A program made the position numbers and the translations under genes. 64,000 nucleotides of DNA from Caprimulgus europaeus. Its lineage: Eukaryota; Chordata; Aves; Caprimulgiformes; Caprimulgidae. How positions within the stretch are numbered: position 1 is the first letter of the stretch; the number at the start of each line of letters is the position of its first letter. The DNA is taken from assembly GCA_907165065.1 (NCBI GenBank), contig OU015541.1:3658001-3722000 (forward strand), written 5' to 3'. Positions 39,701-51,700 of this stretch are shown piece by piece. The notes beneath the pieces were generated by a model that worked only from the letters and a program-made list of their open reading frames with translations, had not been told where the DNA came from and did not search any database.

Positions 39701-42700
39701 GCACTATGTTCCATGTTCCACATTTTCATTCAGCTTGTTCAACTGTGGGACCAACTTCTTTGGGTGTGTGTGATGACCTGTGCAATGTCTCTCTCTGTGT
39801 AGCTGTTCCAGCTTTCACTCACAACGATACTGGAGAACAAGTGCTCCCTGCAGGACAGATCATAAGTAAGCAGTGCCATTTTCCTGACTCCTTTGGCAAT
39901 CACCATGCTGGTTTTGCTCTTGTATCTCACTACCCAATGCAAGATCAGGTCTTCAGCTTCCTGGATGCTTATGTTAGAAGAGCCTTAACACAGAGTGGTT
40001 CTAAGAGAGGAGGCAACTGAGGGGTGGGGGAAAGGAAGTTTTATCTTCCCTTTTTGTAGACAAGAAAACTCTAGCACTCAGTGACAGTGTGATTGTGTGC
40101 TTTTTGGTTTTTTCTGGGGTCCAGGCCATGTGGGAACATTCCTTCTGGCTGCCCTTTAAGGAACCCCCCAAAACCACAGCAGGGCTGTGGCTGAGCTGGA
40201 ATCCAAGCTGGATTCTCCCAAATCTTGGCCTCTGGGTTTAGATACAAACCTGTCTTTCTGCCACACCCACATGCCCTGCATTTTCCAGGTGGTGGACAGC
40301 ACAGCAGGTCTGTGCCCATGGTCCCCTCTGCACAAAGCTGCGGTAGCACAGCTGCAGGCGCCTGGGAAGCTCTGTGTTGCTATCTCTGTTGTTTTGATAG
40401 CTCACTTGTGCCTTCATCCCTGCTCCCCTCCACCTCCCTCTTCTCCAGTGCTCAGTCTTCTCAATTAATCTCCTCCCTTGTGCTTTTTTTCATCTCTTTT
40501 CCCACCAAGTCCTCTCCTGTCTCATGCTCCCCAGTGTGCTCCGGATAACCTTTTCCTTCCTTCTGATATTTTAAACTCTCTATCTTCCAGGCAGGTTTTT
40601 CTTTCCTGAGCTGGAATTTCTCATTTCCCTTCTCATTTCCCTGCCTTCCCCTCCCTCTGGTTCTTGGATGTTTTTTGCCCTTCCCTCTCCCAGCCCAGCA
40701 CTCTATACCACTGCTGTGGGTGAAGGCAGAGCTGGCCAAGGATCCCCTGGTAGTGGGTCTTGGATGCAGCTGAGCATGGAGAGACCAGAGATAAACCCCA
40801 AACCCCACCCTGGTTAGCTGAAAGCTTTGGTTATTCTCGCAGTGCTGCATGAAATGAGCCTGGTCTGGGCTTGTACAAGCAGCGTTTGTCTGTCCTGTGC
40901 ATTGTCCTGCTGCCCATCCAGCACCTTGCACCTTGGTGTGAGATCTCCCAACCACCCTGTGACCATGAGCCAGGCGTGCTGGTCCCCTGAGCAGGGTTTG
41001 GTTAAATCATTTGCATCTGATAGGAAAGCTATTAGGAGGCAAATGCTTGAGCTGTTGCCTCTCATGGCAACTCCTTCCCTGTCCTTATGGGACCTCTGCC
41101 CAGCAGCAGAGATCAACTCACAGCCGTGTGTGTGTTGCTTGTTGTGTGTCCCCACTCCAGACTGTGATTGCTACGCCGGTGGGACTGAAGGCAACGCCTG
41201 TCGTAAAGACCCTCGAGTGGGGATGTGCGTGTGCAAACCCAACTTCCAGGGAACCCACTGTGACCAGTGTGCTCCAGGCTACTATGGACCCAGCTGCCAG
41301 CGTGAGTGATTTGGGGTTAACAGCTCCACGCTCGCCCTGCTCACCAGGGAGGAGTGTGCCTCCCCCTGTCCTCCACTCACACTGTGGGGATGGAATTCTC
41401 TGGCCTCACTTCCAAGTGACAAATTCCCATGACTTTTGCTGGTATTTTCCACCCAACATCCTCCCAGCCTTGAGGGTGGCTCTTGAGAAATTCCCTATGG
41501 ATGTGAGCTATGGGCGAGGCACTCTTGCTGCCAACTGTCCCCTCCATGGTTTCTCCAGCAACTGCATTTCTACCCCAGAGGAACAGGCACTCTGGCTCCT
41601 TTCCTAGGATGAGGAAAGACTAAGAACTGTTTATTTACTAATGCCCTTGTTGCTTTCCAGCCTGCCAGTGCTCTGGCCCTGGTCAGTATGACGGCACCTG
41701 TGACAGTGAGACAGGGCAGTGTCTGTGTCGGGCGGGATTCGAAGGGCACTTGTGTAACCAGTGTGCTCCCGGCTACTTCAACTACCCCCTGTGCCAGCGT
41801 GAGTACCTGTCCTCCCATGGGCCTGGGTGGGCACAAAGCCAGAGTCTTCTGGCAGGATTTTGAAGGAGGGCTGGGAAGGTTCAGTTTGGATTTTAGGAGA
41901 AATGTCTTCTCCAAGAGTGTTCAGACATTGGAACAGGCTGCCCAGGGCAGTGGTGGAGTCACCATCCCTGGAGGTGTTCCAGAAAGGTGTAGATGTAGCA
42001 CTCAGGGCTATGGTTTAGTGGGCATGGTGGTGATGAGTTGCTGGTTGGAGTGGATGATCTTAGAGGACTTTTCCAACCATAATGGTTTTGTGAGTCTGTG
42101 AAGTGGTTTTGTGGGTGTTTTGGAGGAAATATGCAAGGAGCAGAGATCAACAGTTTGAACACTTAGATCAGCACCTAAATGCCCGTCTGAGAACCTCAGA
42201 AAAAAACCAAAAAACCCCAAAACAAACCAAAACACATTGCCATGAGCTTTTCCTGACGCTGCCAGCACAGGGCAGACGGTTTCTCTCTGTTGCAGTGTGC
42301 GGCTGCAGCGCGGTCGGGACGCTGCCGGGAGGCTGTGACTCCGTCGGGAGATGTTTCTGCAGAGCTGAGTTTGCTGGGCCACGGTGTGAGCAGTGCAGTC
42401 CAGGGCACCACTCCTACCCCCACTGCTACGGTAAGGACATTAACAGTTCCTGTTGGTCTGTCCCCTTCTGAAAAACATGACTATTTTTGCAAGGCTTTGA
42501 TGTTTCTTAAAATCAAAACCCACGTGGTTTGCCCTGTGAATTTGGCAGGCTTGTTCTGGAGGTCATGGATCATGCCAAATCCTGGAAGACAAAGCAGTTT
42601 TTATCGGTCGTGCTTCCTCATCACAGCCCTGCTGTGACCTGGTGTCTCAGCTTATGCCTTTTTTTGTCTGTCTTTTTAGTGCATTAACCTACTAAATTGC

Positions 42701-45700
42701 TGAGGAATGTTGAGTGGGCTGTAAAAAATCCCTCAGTGACATTTTCCTGGTGTGGCCATGACTCTAGCTGAAAATATTGCCTGTCTTTCTGGAGGATTAA
42801 GAAATTAATTTAGTTCTGATGGAAATGGCTAATTTCTGTGGGGCTGAAGGACAGTTCAGACCAGAAGTGGTTGGCCACAGATCACATGTTTCATCAGACT
42901 ATTGAGTGTCCTGCTCTTCCAGCTTGCTCCTGCGATTCCCGGGGCGCGGTGGACAACAACTGCAGCCCAGCTGGCCAGTGCCGATGCCACGTGAACTTTG
43001 TGGGGCACACCTGCAACCAGTGTGCCCTGGGCTTCTACGGGTACCCCAGCTGCACACGTGAGTAACCACTGTCAGATCTCAGGGGAGGAAAGGGAATAGC
43101 TGCTGCTACTGGTGTTGGAATGGTTTTCCTTTCCATAACCCAGGAGAGACTGAAGTTGCTTGTTTTATTGAGGCTGGAGGAGACTGAGAGGAGATCTCAT
43201 CACGGTCTAGAACTTCCTCACAAGGGGAAGAGGTGGGGTAGGCACTGATCTCTTCTCTCTGGTGACCAATGCCAGGAGCAGAGGACATGGCAGGAAGATG
43301 TGGCAGGGGAGGGTGAGGTTGGCCATGAGGAAAAGGTTCTTGAGGCAGAGGGTGGTGGAGCACTGGCACAGGCTCCCCAGGGAGGTGCTCATGGCACCAA
43401 GCCTGACAAGATTCCAGCAGCATTTGGCCAAGGCCCTCAGGGACATGGTGTGAATGTTGGGATTGTCCTGTGCAGGGACAGGAGTTGGACTTGATGATCC
43501 TTGTGGGTCTCTTCCAACTCACAACATTCGATGATTCTGTGAACGCGTCTCTCAGGGCTGTATATGAGTGCAGTTGGTTCTTGCAGCAGGAATCAGTTTT
43601 CCTGCACACAGTTCACCTGGCTCTCTCACAGGAGGAGTAACTGTGCTGAAACCAGATGTACAACAGGGTGAACAGTGAGGATCAGGATTTGGGGTTTCAC
43701 ATCAGCCCCAAATTCAAGGTGTCTGCTGGTGTGGTGAGAGCTTTTCATCCCCTTCCCTGGGCACTGCATAGCTCCTGGAGCAGAGCTGCTGGTGCCAGGG
43801 CTGAGCAGTGCCTGTGGCAGGTGCCTGTGGCCCCAGGTACTCTGAGCAGCCCTCCCCAGCTCCAGGCAGAGTGTCCCCATCTTCCTCCCTGTTGGCAGTC
43901 CGACTGGAAACCAGATGTACTCTTATGTCTCCCACCAAGAATTTATTGCTCATTAAAAAATAATCTGTGAGACAATTGCCCTGAAGCAACAGAAGAGCAT
44001 CGTCACCCTCTTGCACCACAGTGACTGGAGAGCCTGAGCCCTGGCCAGCTGGCAGAGCGCTGCTCGCAAGTGCTGATGCCGGCACTCTGCCTTTGAAGAG
44101 GCTGGAGCCACAGATGAGAAGCTCTCACAGGAGCTCAGTAGTCACTTCTTTTTTTGTTTTGTTTTTTGTTTTTGTTTCATTAAGCAGTGTCCAGATCACA
44201 GAGCTGCACAGGAGTCACAGCAAAGAAAGGAGAGGAGAATCTGATTATTTTTTTTTAATCTGTTGGTTTATGTACAATGTTTTGCTGTTAGGCAGTCTGG
44301 GGGTGTCAGCCTGAAACATCCCCTTTGGCAGGAATTTGAGGAGGGCTGGCTGGGCAATGAGGACATGGGCAGCTCCCCAGCAGCTTGCTGACCTTTCATG
44401 TGATAGGGCAGCAGGATCTCTACGTGCGTTTGCCTGTAGAGCAATGGCCATGGCTCTGAGGCTTGGTAGGTCACACAGGAAGCTACGGAGCCATTGCCCT
44501 GTCCTTGCCCTCAGCTGCTGGCAGTGCCATGGCTGCATGGTTGGCCCCTTTGCAAGGCAAACTCTGATGGCCAAATGCTGCTCTTGGATGTTTGGGTGCA
44601 AATGGGCTTCGGATCTGACCTGTCACTGATTGCTGACCTTTTGAGGATGAGATCACACATTCCCCTTTTCCTTAACCAAAGCTTCTCCCCCTCTCCCAAA
44701 ATACACCTGAACATATGTGAAGAGGTGTGATAAACATTGCAGCTTCTATTGTTTTTTCCTTAAAAGATGGGATGTTTTTAACCAAAAGCAAAGACTGAGT
44801 GTGTATGTTATTTATAACCCACATTTCTGGCTGCTTTGATGAAAGGGTGAAGGTCAGGGAGACAAAAGAGGTTGCTGGTGGGAAGCCTTGAATGCAGGAG
44901 TCCCTGTGCTCCAGCAGCAGCTCTCCCCTCTTTTCCAGCTTGCCAGTGCTCCCAGGAGGGTTCCCTGCACAGCACCTGTGACCAGGAGTCGGGGCAGTGC
45001 AGCTGCAGGCCCAGAGTGACGGGACTGCGCTGCGATAGCTGCGTGCCCGGTGCCTACGGGTTTCCACACTGCGAAGGTAATTAGTCCCCTTCTCCTCCCT
45101 GACGGGAGGGGACTCTGCTGTCTTGGGAAATAGCGCTGTGGTGGTGGCAAATCATGGAATCTTAAAGCAGTTTGGGTTGGAATGGGTTTATCATCCCCCA
45201 AGAGCTTTGTAAGGGAAGAAATAACCCCCTGTAGAACAGCTGGGGTGGGAGCTCTCTCTAAATCCCTCCTTGTGCCTCTCCTCTCTAGTGGGCTCCTGTA
45301 ACCCAGCAGGGTTGATGACTGCAGATCCCTCCCTGGCCCCGGTGAGTAGAACCCAACAAGCCCTGCAGGTCACTTTTGTGTGATCCCTTTTCACTTACTT
45401 TGTGCCAAGTCCTTCCTTAAGCACCAAAAGCAGCAGTTACCCACGCTGGAGTAGCAGACACCACGTTCAACCATGGTGCTGCAAATTCTCACCTGCTCTT
45501 TCCTCCCCGTCCCTTTCCCCAGGGCTCCTGTGCGTGTCGGGCGTACGTTGAAGGTCCAGCCTGCGACCGGTGCAAACCTTTATACTGGAACCTGACTCCA
45601 GAGAACCCCTATGGCTGCACGAGTAAGGAAATGGCATTTACATGGCCCAAAAAGTCCCCTCCATAATGTAATGGTGCAAAACCCAAACCCAAGCCAGTGG

Positions 45701-48700
45701 GAACCATCATTGTTGGACAGAAGTGATACCCTTCCTTCCTTCTTCATCCTGAAGTGACATGTCATAGAATCGTAGAATGGTTTGGGTTGGAAGGGACCTT
45801 AAAACTCATCCAGTTCCAACCCCCCTGCCATGAGCAGAGACACCTTCCACTAGACCAGGTTGCTCAGAGGCTCATCCAACCTGGCCTTGAACACTTCTAG
45901 GAAGGGGGCATCCACAACTTCCTTGGGCAACCTGTTCCAGCCTTGGGCAACCTGTCAAAGGAGAATGCTCTTGGTAACCCCCACTTGGAGAGGGGAAGGG
46001 CTGAATCCTGGAGCCTTTTTACTTGGGATGAAACACAAGGCTCATGCAATGAGTTGTGACGTTCTCAGCCCTCCCTGCAGAATTTGCATGCTTAATTTTT
46101 CATGGCCAAATGTGCAGAAAAGGCAAACATCTTTGGTGGTTGTGTCCTCAACAGTAACTGTTCAAAATTAGAAGAGAGCCCCTTGTGCAGCGCTACCTTA
46201 AGCTGCTCTTATCCCAGCCGGTGTCCTCTGGTGTGGTGGGTTCTGTCCCCCATCAGGCTTCTCAGGAACTGATTGACCTTCTGTCTTCCTTGTTCATCTC
46301 CCTCTCTCCAGGCTGTAGGTGTGATACGAAGGGCACCATCAGCAGCATCGCAGAGTGCCAGCAGGTGGGTTTGCTCCTCTCTGCCTCCAGGCACCTCCGA
46401 GCCTGCGCTCAGCGAGCGTTTCAGCTCCGTCTCTCGCAGCAGCTGCTGGACAGACCTGTCCTGACACTGAGCACCACAATCTGGGTTTGCATGAGAACAC
46501 AGGATTAAGACCTGTCATAAATTAGGCACCTAAATATTTCTGGGTCTGGCCCAGGATGCCTGGATTTTTGTTTGCTTGCATTGTTGGGTAATTTAACTTA
46601 TCTGGCCCACCCACGCGCAGGAAGCAATGTAGAGCATGAAACTCAAAATGCTTCTCCAGTGTCTCAGACTAGGACCTAAATAACTGAGAAACAACTTGGC
46701 CCTGACAAGCAGCGGGAGGGGATGAACTTCCATGCCTGCTTCTCTCCTAGGGTGACGGGCAGTGTTTCTGCAAACCCAATATCTGCGGCCAGTTCTGCTC
46801 GACATGCAAAGACGGCTACTTCAATATGGAGAATGCAAACTACTTTGGCTGCCAAGGTGAGCTCCCTTCGTGGTGTGTCGAGTGAAGGAGGGGGGACACA
46901 AGAGCTGACCCTGGAGCAAGTGGGTCTGTGTGTACCAAACAACTGTTGGTTGTGGAGAAAGGGCAGGAGGTGTCTCTCCTCTTGCTTTCGATCGTACTAT
47001 GGCCCACAGCAGGGGCTGGGTCTTGCTGTGGATCTAGAGACCTGAGTTCATGCTTTTGCTACCCTTAGGCACAAGTCCATCAGGTTGGGGAATGAAAGGC
47101 CAGGAATGGTGCTCCCTTGGGTGCCAGGAACTGTTGTGTTTTAACCAATGGCCATGTCCTTGCAGCTCTAGCCTCTTCTCCTGTTGGGAGCAGGTAGGCA
47201 TGGATGTGTGGGGTTGGCTGCTCTCCATCATGCCTATGGGAAGCAGGGAAGGATGAGATCTGGCCGCTCTCAGCCAGCCCACACAGTCCTGGCAGGGCTG
47301 GGAAGAGGGAGCATGGCTGCTGCTGGCGGCAGGGCTGCGGCGCCCAGCCATGAGGGTTTGCAGACCTTGTTCCTCCCGCAGCCGTCTGGAAATAGCTCAG
47401 CGCTGAGGTGGAAGAGGAGCCCATCCAAGTGGGGCCAGGGCCAATATGAAAATGGATACAATGGAATAAAAATAGTGGCCTCAGCCCCTTTGCTGGCTGG
47501 GGTGTGCCTTTGATTAGCGACCAGGAGCTCGTTAGTGTGACGGGAATGTAAACAGGCACTTCCTGCCCGCAGGCTGCCGGTGCGACGTCGGCGGGTCCCT
47601 GGGGCCGTCCTGCGAGGAGCGGAGCGGAACCTGTCGCTGCCGGCCGAGCACACGTGGTCCCACCTGCACCCAGTAAGCTCTTAGTGGGAGAGACACCTTG
47701 GGGTGCTGCACCTTCCGTTCACTCCCTCGGGAATGGTGTCCTTGGCCATCATGAGGATGGGGACCTCATCATCTGGGCTGCTGCTGCATCAGCCACGTGC
47801 CTGGCGGAGATGTCCTCTTGCCTCTCCCTCCAGGTAGCTCAGCAGGTAACGGTGGTCCCTCTCTTCCCCAGACCCGCACGGGACCATTATTTCCCTGACC
47901 TTCATCACTTAAAATTTGAGCTGGAGGAAGGCACCACACCGTCTGGGCGGGCTGTGCGGTTCGGCTACAACCCCTTGGAGTTTGAGGGCTTCAGCTGGCG
48001 AGGATACGCACAGATGTCCTCCATCCAGGTATGCCTGATGTCTCCGTCCCAGCCCGGCTCCCCCTGGGGAGGATGTGGCCAGTGGAGGACAGACGTGCTT
48101 TTGGCACACATATTTCACCCCAAGGGCTTCTCAAACCCCCAAAGTCATATGGTGGCCAACATAAACAGCACAGTGTATATATAGCCTGTTTGAGCAGATA
48201 TTTCCTGTAGTGCTGGGGACAGCATAGACTGGTGAGGGGAAAGATCCTAAATTGGGAATCCCCTGACATCCTAATCCGGTTAGACAAAGGTGGTAGCTCG
48301 GTGATTACTTACAGGGATGTCTATAAACACTGTCTCTGGGTTTCCTTGCGGCTCTTTCATCTGACTCTGCTGTTTTCCTGCAACTCTCTGCATAACCTGC
48401 CCTCCCTTTTCCAAAAATAAAGTAGCTCCTCCTTAGCTGCCCTGTTCAGCTTGGACCTCTTGTTACCATTCTGCCTCTGCTCTCGCTGTTAGATGGATTG
48501 CTGAAACCGTGGTTTACACTAACCTGGAGTTGCCTAAGCCCTAGAAGTGAAGTTATTTCATCTGTTGACCCTTTTTTCTCCTCGGTGGAGTCTTATTCTG
48601 CATGGCCTCTGCAGAAGTGTTGTCCCTGTGTGTGTGTGTGTTTGGGGATGGGGTGCAGGGCAGCAATTCTCTGACAGTCTTGTCCAGTGTAAGATACTCC

Positions 48701-51700
48701 TTATTCTGGTGCGTGTACTTTCAGTTTTCTTCACTTTTTCATGCTTAGATAAAATAATAGAGGGGCTAAATTTGTTAGCCATTTCCCATTGAATTTGCAG
48801 GTAGGAGCTAAGCAACTAACTTCTTGTAGGCTCCCAACCTTAAAGCGTAAGGATGGAGCTCATGCTCAAGCTCATGGCTTTTGTTTTGCATCCAGCATTG
48901 GCATTTCAGTTAGAAATAGGCCTTGACAGAAGGACTAGCACATGGCTTTCTGCTAGCAGGTCTTACCTGTAGTTTCCTCTCTGCAAGATCCTTCCAGTTT
49001 GCTCTCCAGTGGGAAGATTTGTGTAACTGGAGCTTCAAGGAACACAGAGCCCTCATTAGGGGTCTCCCCACCTTTGCCCTGTAGGCAAGAGGGTATTTAA
49101 GCAGGTGCTTAGATCTCTTTGAAATGGGTAGGACTTCAGTGTCTGTTTAATTGGAGTTTTCCTGAATGTGGTCCAGGCAGGTGAAGGTCTGATGCACCCG
49201 TCGGTGGCACGTTCCCTTAGCACCACTAGTCCTTAGCCTTGTGGGTTCGTGGGATTGAGGCACCAGCTCCCTTTTCAGCCTTCTCTGTAGACATCTGGGC
49301 AGAGCCCTGTAAGCAGAAGGGCAGGCGCTTCAGCGTTGGGTGCCGCTGGCTGGTTACGGCACACTAAGCCCACAAGCAACATGCCGATAACAAAAGCAAG
49401 AACTTCTTAAACCCAATAACAAAAGCAAGAACTTCTTAAACCCAGTAACAAAAACAAGAACTTCTTAAACTCAATAACAAAAGCAAGAACTTATTAAATC
49501 CAATAACAAAAGCAAGAACTTCTAAAACCCAATAACAAAAACAAGAACTTCTTAAACCCAATAACAAAAGCAAGAACTTCTTAAACCCAATAACAAAAGC
49601 AAGAACTTCTTAAAACCTAAAATAGTCAAACCATCCTCCTGTGCCAGAGCATCTTCCAGAGCCTTTCCACCTGCAGGCAGGCTGTTCCCTTGGGGGCTGG
49701 CCCCAGAAGGGACGGTGTCGCGAGGTGCCCGTGCCGTGCCTGTGCCGTGGGGCCGGTGTGCTTGTCTCCTCCTTGCGCTGTGGCATGTTGCTTTGGGAGC
49801 AGTGAGCCGAGCGGCTGCGCTTGGGCTGGTAGCTGTCGGCGGTGGAGGTAATTGAAGGTGTGCTCTGCTTCTCTCCCCTTTCTCTCTCCCACCAGCCCAA
49901 GGTAGTGGTGACTCTCAATGTGACCTTCCCCGACCTCTTCCGCCTCGTCTTCCGCTACGTCAGCCGGGGGCCTGCCAGTGTGGAAGGGAGGGTCTCGGTC
50001 GTTGAGGAAGGAAAGTTTAATGTTTGTGGCAACTGTAAGTGCATTTTTCACTTCTAGACTAACTCAGAGCATCCCACGCTGCGACACTGCTCCTCTGCCC
50101 CTTCTCCTGCCCCAGGTGTGCCCGTCCCAGGTGTGCCCATCCATCCCAAGTGTGTGCCCATCTCAGGTGGCCGGCCAGAGCCGTGCCATGGGATGGTGAG
50201 GGAGGGGGAAGAGAGGCAGGCAGGCAGGTAGGCAGGCGGGTAGGGCTCTCCCGCAGAGCGGGTGAGCAGCCAGGAGCTGGCCTCCCAGTGACGTGTGCCC
50301 CGTGTGCTCTTTTGCTTTTTGCAGAATAAAATCAGAGTCACTGTAGACGTGAAGGAGGCAGAGCTCTATCTGTTCCATGTCATCCTGAGGTATATTAATT
50401 CAGGAGGGGCCACTGTGTATGGCAAAATTACAGCTTATCAGCCACGAAGGAGAGGTAAGGATCCCAGACTGCTCTGCTCCCCTGCACCATCGCCACCTCC
50501 TCCCCATCCCAGGCAACCTTATGCATCATCCTTTCCAGAAGACACTTCCATATGGCTTTACCCACTAGTCCTGCCCTTCCAATTTAAAGGCTGATTTGAG
50601 TTTGCAGCCCCCTTTGTTTAACAAAGCAGCAGCAAGCTGGCCCCCAGTCCTGGAGCTGCACACCAAGGACTGTTATCAGCCAGGCTGGTGTGAGATAAGG
50701 CTGTGGTACGATTCCATACCACCTTTCCAGCACGGAACAAGATCACCCCAGTGCCCCAGGCAGAACTGAGTTGAGTTTCCACAAAACCAGAATGGGCCAA
50801 GTGCTGGGAACTGGATCCAAACGTTGGCAGCTGGATGTGGTGTTATTTTGCAGGTGCCCTCCTGTGGCAGACCTGCCCTTGCCTTCTGCTTCTCCCAAAC
50901 CATGCTGCTGGCTTCACACATGGTGTGGGGTTAGGAAGTGGCGTGGAATGGCATGTTATACACACACTGCACTCTGGTGCAGTGTCTGCTCATCAGGCCA
51001 TGAGCTGCTGGAGAAGAAGAGCCACCAAAAGATGGCTGAACAAGCCTAGAGACATGGACAACAAGTATTCTGGGAATCAAGCAAGACTGGACCTGAGGCC
51101 ATGCAGGTGTCCTAGAGGGTGGTTGACTGATTGATTTTACCCCTTCTGATGCCACAGCCACATCGTCCTGCTGAAGCTCTTCCTCCAGACCATACGTGCA
51201 CAGCACAAGGCTGTCAACACCAGAAACCTAATTTGTCAGTGTGTGAAGTTCTCCTCCGTCTTGAATTGACACAGAAGGTGTTTTGCCTTTGGTGTGATAT
51301 GCAAGGTTTGAAATGGCAAGATATTATTTTTCAACTTTTTTTTTTTTTTCCAGAGGAAAAATAGTTGGTTATTTTTATGGCCACTCATATTACACAGCAG
51401 AAAGCCAAGAGAAGCCTGAGCCATGCTCATGCTTTAGGATCCCACCAAAGGTCAGGAAGTATTTAATCTGTCCTATCCAGCAGCAGAGCTCGTTTGCCTT
51501 ATAACATGCTTCCCTCCTTGCTCAGAAGTGACATTGGATTTTTCTCATGCTGAAGGCAAGCTGCCAGACTGACACAGCACCAATGGGATCTGGGAGGGCA
51601 GCTTCTTGGATAGGCCAGATTGGCTCCAGAAATGCTGAATCACCTCCTGCCCGGGTGGAATGGGCTTCACGTGGTAAAGGAAAATCAGCCTGGGGAGAAG

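Noticed and set aside
41011..41607. 198-codon sense open frame
   Set aside because: Out-of-frame shadow of e10; the Cys-rich LE reading lies in another frame.
50325..50454. e22 as an ordinary constitutive exon following e21
   Set aside because: Splicing e21 to e22 produces an immediate TAA, so both cannot be in one functional mRNA.
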